Source: Lysobacter_C viscosus
Lineage (GTDB): Bacteria > Pseudomonadota > Gammaproteobacteria > Xanthomonadales > Xanthomonadaceae
DNA: 64,000 nucleotides
Reading direction: 5' to 3'
Assembly (NCBI RefSeq): GCF_046600715.1
Contig: NZ_JBJMAV010000005.1
Location: forward strand, 1 to 64,000
The translations under genes were made by a program, and so were the position numbers. A model generated the notes under the pieces. That model had not been told where the DNA came from and did not search any database. It saw only the letters and a program-made list of their open reading frames with translations. Shown here piece after piece: positions 61,429-64,000 of the stretch (the first letter of the stretch is position 1; every line of letters starts with the position of its first letter).

Positions 61429-63642
61429 ATGAAGCCCACGCTACTGCTTGCATCGCTGATGACCCTGACCACGAGCGCCACCGCCCAGACCCTGCCCACC
61501 CCGCCCGATGCCGAGCGCCGCCCGCACATGGTCGAGGCCCCGCATGGCGCGCAGCGCAATGACGAGTACTACTGGCTGCGCGACGACGCCCGCAAGGCGC
61601 CGGACATGCTGGCCTACCTCAACGCCGAGAACGCCTACGCCGACGCGGTGATGGCGCCGCTCAAGCCGGTGGAGGATGCGCTGTACGAAGAGATCGTCGG
61701 GCGCATCAAGCAGGACGACAGCTCGGTGCCCTACCGCGAGCGCGGCTGGTGGTACTACAGCCGCTTCCAGGCCGGGCAGGACTACCCGATCCATGCGCGC
61801 CGCCGCGACGGCGAGGGCACCGACGCGGTGTCCATCCAGGCCGCCAACGACGCCGGTGACTTCGACGGCGAGCAGGTGCTGCTCGACGTCAACACCATGG
61901 CCGCCGGCAAGGACTACTTCAGTGTCGGCGACTGGGAGGTCAGTCAGGACAACCGCCTGCTGGCCTGGGCCGAGGACGACGTCGGTCGCCGCCAGTACGT
62001 CATCCGGATCAAGAACCTGGAAACCGGCGAGGTCCATTCCGACCGCATCGAAGGCGTCTCGGCCAACCTGGTCTGGGCCGACGACAACCGCACCCTGTTC
62101 TACGTCGAGAACGACCCCGACACCCTGCTCACCGTGCGGGTCCGGAAGCACGTGCTGGGCACGCCGGGCAGCGACGACGCGCTGGTGTACGAAGAGGAAG
62201 ATGACAGCTTCTACATGGGCATCGGCCGTACCCGCGACGACCGCTACATCTGCATCGGCGTGGAAAGCACCGTGTCCAGCGAGATGCGCTGCGCGCCTGC
62301 GGCCGATCCGGGCGAGTTCACCGTGCTGGCGCCGCGACAGCGCGACGTCGAGTACGACGCCGACCACCACGGTGGCCGCTGGGTGATCCGCACCAACGCA
62401 CCGGGCGCCGACGGCAAGCCTGCGAAGAACTTCAAGATCGTGACCGCGCCCAGCGACGCCACCTCGCGCGAGCAGTGGCAGGACTGGGTGGCGCACGACG
62501 ACGACGTGTTCATCGACGGCTTCGAGCTGTTCGACGGCTTCACCGCCGTGGCCGAACGCTCCGGCGGCCTGGAACGGCTGCGCCTGCTGCGCGGCGCGCC
62601 GGGCAGTGCCGATGCCTCGCAGGACTACGTCCAGGTGGACGAGCCGGCGTACTCGATCGGCCTGTCGACCAACGCCGAGCCCGACACCGACTGGCTGCGC
62701 TACAGCTACACCTCCATGACCACGCCGGCGACGACCTTCGAGGTCAACGTTGCCAACGGCGAGCGCCGGCAGCTCAAGCAGCAGCCGGTGATCGGCTACG
62801 ACCCGTCCAAATACCAGACCGAGCGCCTGTGGGCGACCGCGCGCGACGGCACGAAGATCCCGGTGTCGCTGGTCTACCGCAAGGGCTACACGAAGGACGG
62901 CACCGCCGCGCTGCTGCAGTACGCCTACGGCAGCTACGGCAACTCGATCGACCCGACCTTCAACCTGCCGGCGGTCAGCCTGCTCGACCGCGGCGTGGTC
63001 TACGCCATCGCGCACATCCGCGGCGGGCAGGAGATGGGCCGGGCCTGGTATGACGCGGGCAAGCTGCTCAACAAGAAGAACACCTTCACCGACTTCATCG
63101 ACGTGACCCGCTTCCTGGTGGAGCAGGGCGTGGCGGCACCCGACCGCGTGGCGGCGTACGGGGGCAGTGCCGGTGGCCTGCTGATGGGCGCGATCGCCAA
63201 CATGGCGCCGGACGACTACCGGGTGATCCTGTCGCAGGTGCCGTTCGTCGACGTGGTCACCACCATGCTCGACGCCAGCATCCCGCTGACCACCAACGAG
63301 TACGACGAGTGGGGCAACCCGGAGGACAGCAAGTACTACGACTACATGCTGTCGTACTCGCCGTACGACAACCTCAAGGCGCAGGCGTACCCGGCGACAT
63401 TCGTGGGCACCGGCCTGTGGGACTCGCAGGTGCAGTACTGGGAGCCGGCCAAGTACGTCGCCCGGTTGCGCGACCTCAACACCGGCACCGAGCCGGTCGT
63501 GTTCCGCACCAACATGGATGCCGGCCACGGCGGCAAGTCGGGTCGCTTCCGCCGCTACCGCGAGATGGCGGAGATGTATGCCTTCGCGCTCGACCGGCTG
63601 GGGGTGGCGTCCCCGGGCCAGGCCGTCCCGACGGGTGACTGA
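61429..63642 (+). CDS. Exported oligopeptidase B (S9A)
   Basis: A 737-residue serine peptidase with a signal peptide (LLLASLMTLTTSATAQ). After the PHMVEAPHGAQRNDEYYWLRDD family N-terminus comes a propeller domain (about 70-430), then the hydrolase domain: Ser580 in AAYGGSAGGLLMGAIANM, Asp in VGTGLWDSQVQYWEP and His in MDAGHGGKSGRF. LLQYAYGSYGNSIDPTF and IAHIRGGQEMGRAWY are oligopeptidase B hallmarks, giving cleavage after basic residues. E. coli PtrB is cytoplasmic; this one is exported. The leader CCCATCCC precedes the start with no Shine-Dalgarno. Confidence 0.93.
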   Translation: MKPTLLLASLMTLTTSATAQTLPTPPDAERRPHMVEAPHGAQRNDEYYWLRDDARKAPDMLAYLNAENAYADAVMAPLKPVEDALYEEIVGRIKQDDSSVPYRERGWWYYSRFQAGQDYPIHARRRDGEGTDAVSIQAANDAGDFDGEQVLLDVNTMAAGKDYFSVGDWEVSQDNRLLAWAEDDVGRRQYVIRIKNLETGEVHSDRIEGVSANLVWADDNRTLFYVENDPDTLLTVRVRKHVLGTPGSDDALVYEEEDDSFYMGIGRTRDDRYICIGVESTVSSEMRCAPAADPGEFTVLAPRQRDVEYDADHHGGRWVIRTNAPGADGKPAKNFKIVTAPSDATSREQWQDWVAHDDDVFIDGFELFDGFTAVAERSGGLERLRLLRGAPGSADASQDYVQVDEPAYSIGLSTNAEPDTDWLRYSYTSMTTPATTFEVNVANGERRQLKQQPVIGYDPSKYQTERLWATARDGTKIPVSLVYRKGYTKDGTAALLQYAYGSYGNSIDPTFNLPAVSLLDRGVVYAIAHIRGGQEMGRAWYDAGKLLNKKNTFTDFIDVTRFLVEQGVAAPDRVAAYGGSAGGLLMGAIANMAPDDYRVILSQVPFVDVVTTMLDASIPLTTNEYDEWGNPEDSKYYDYMLSYSPYDNLKAQAYPATFVGTGLWDSQVQYWEPAKYVARLRDLNTGTEPVVFRTNMDAGHGGKSGRFRRYREMAEMYAFALDRLGVASPGQAVPTGD

Positions 63643-63675
63643 CCCGGCCGCGCGTCGCCAGGCCGGCCGGCCGCG

Positions 63676-64000
63676 ATGAGTCCCGACCTGCCGGGGCGCG
63701 AGGCCGCACCACCGTCGCGCTTGCGCTGGGCGTGGTGGCTGCTGGCCTACGTCGCGCTGGGGCTGGGCATCATCGGTGTCGTCGTGCCGGGGCTGCCGAC
63801 GGTGCCCTTCGTGCTGCTGTCGGCATACGCCGCCGGCCGCGGCTCGCGGCGGCTGCACGGCTGGTTGCTCGGGCATCCGCGGTTCGGGCCGATGATCGGC
63901 GACTGGCAGGTGCACGGCGCGGTCGCCCGGCGCTCCAAGGTGCTGGCGCTGGGCACGATGGTGCTGTGCGCGGCGCTCATGTTCCTGACTGCACCGCAGC
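63676..64000 (+). CDS. DUF454 (YbaN-like) inner membrane protein, truncated by the window edge
   Basis: The first 108 codons of a plus-strand gene run off the right end. The visible protein starts MSPDLPGREAAPPSRLRW, followed by LLAYVALGLGIIGVVVPGLPTVPFVLLSAYAAGRGS, HGWLLGHPRFGPMIGDWQVHGAVARRSKVLAL and another helix. These are the DUF454/YbaN signatures (VLPLLPTTPF-like and H-P-x-FG-P-x-I). The function of the family is unknown. The stop codon lies outside the window. Confidence 0.88.
   Translation, partial: MSPDLPGREAAPPSRLRWAWWLLAYVALGLGIIGVVVPGLPTVPFVLLSAYAAGRGSRRLHGWLLGHPRFGPMIGDWQVHGAVARRSKVLALGTMVLCAALMFLTAPQ

Overview
This 64 kb window is chromosomal DNA from a high-GC gammaproteobacterium of the Xanthomonadaceae/Lysobacteraceae (Lysobacter, Luteimonas or Xanthomonas relatives). 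The evidence is gene content and order: a coxB-ctaD-ctaG-ctaE-surf1-ctaA-ctaB block, a large TonB-dependent receptor with a Gln-Asp-rich mature start, paired DsbA genes, a plant-type GshA, FrmR/FrmA/FghA, and abundant GTAG-type REP palindromes. I see no phage, integrase, transposase, CRISPR, tRNA or rRNA. Codon use looks uniformly GC-rich, so the window reads as core genome. The genus is inferred, not shown.

Layout. 0.1-3.4 kb: proline catabolism (putA). 3.8-11.9 kb: the aa3-type cytochrome c oxidase, with its copper and haem A assembly factors on the plus strand and one small reversed gene (DUF2909) in the middle. 12-18 kb (minus): a secreted S9 peptidase and an altered macromolecular-synthesis operon (rpsU-yqeY-yihY-dnaG). 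18.2-24.3 kb: tsaD, folB, a mechanosensitive channel, folK, a reversed pteridine reductase, a MidA-type methyltransferase and a VanZ-like protein. 24.4-29 kb (minus): cca, a PH-domain protein, an NDUFA9-like reductase and Slt. 29.1-33 kb: a TauE/SafE transporter and a TonB-dependent receptor. 33.1-36.7 kb (minus): a nuclease/phosphatase, two DsbA paralogues and cytochrome c4, divergent from engB. 37.8-43.1 kb: gshA, a secreted Sel1-like protein and ppc. 43.3-46.6 kb: glutathione-dependent formaldehyde detoxification and a DPH6-like PP-loop protein. 47.4-55 kb (minus): three amidohydrolases and a DegV lipid-binding protein. 55.3-64 kb: AMP nucleosidase, YnfA, DUF817, GNAT, LprI-like and DUF924 proteins, a three-domain glutaredoxin, a NodB-type deacetylase, exported oligopeptidase B and a truncated DUF454 gene at the right edge.

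How genes work together. The oxidase block holds the catalytic subunits plus Cu delivery (CtaG, a Sco-like protein), haem A synthesis (CtaB, CtaA) and SURF1; cytochrome c4 at 36 kb is a plausible electron donor. GshA makes the glutathione precursor used by FrmA/FghA and by the monothiol glutaredoxin. FolB, FolK and a FolM-like reductase belong to pterin/folate metabolism.

The most striking unexplained feature is a set of seven intergenic islands. Each is built from two different REP palindromes in the fixed nested order A(+) B(+) B(-) A(-) at roughly 45-base spacing (the sixth lacks its last copy). Four of them crowd around the formaldehyde genes.
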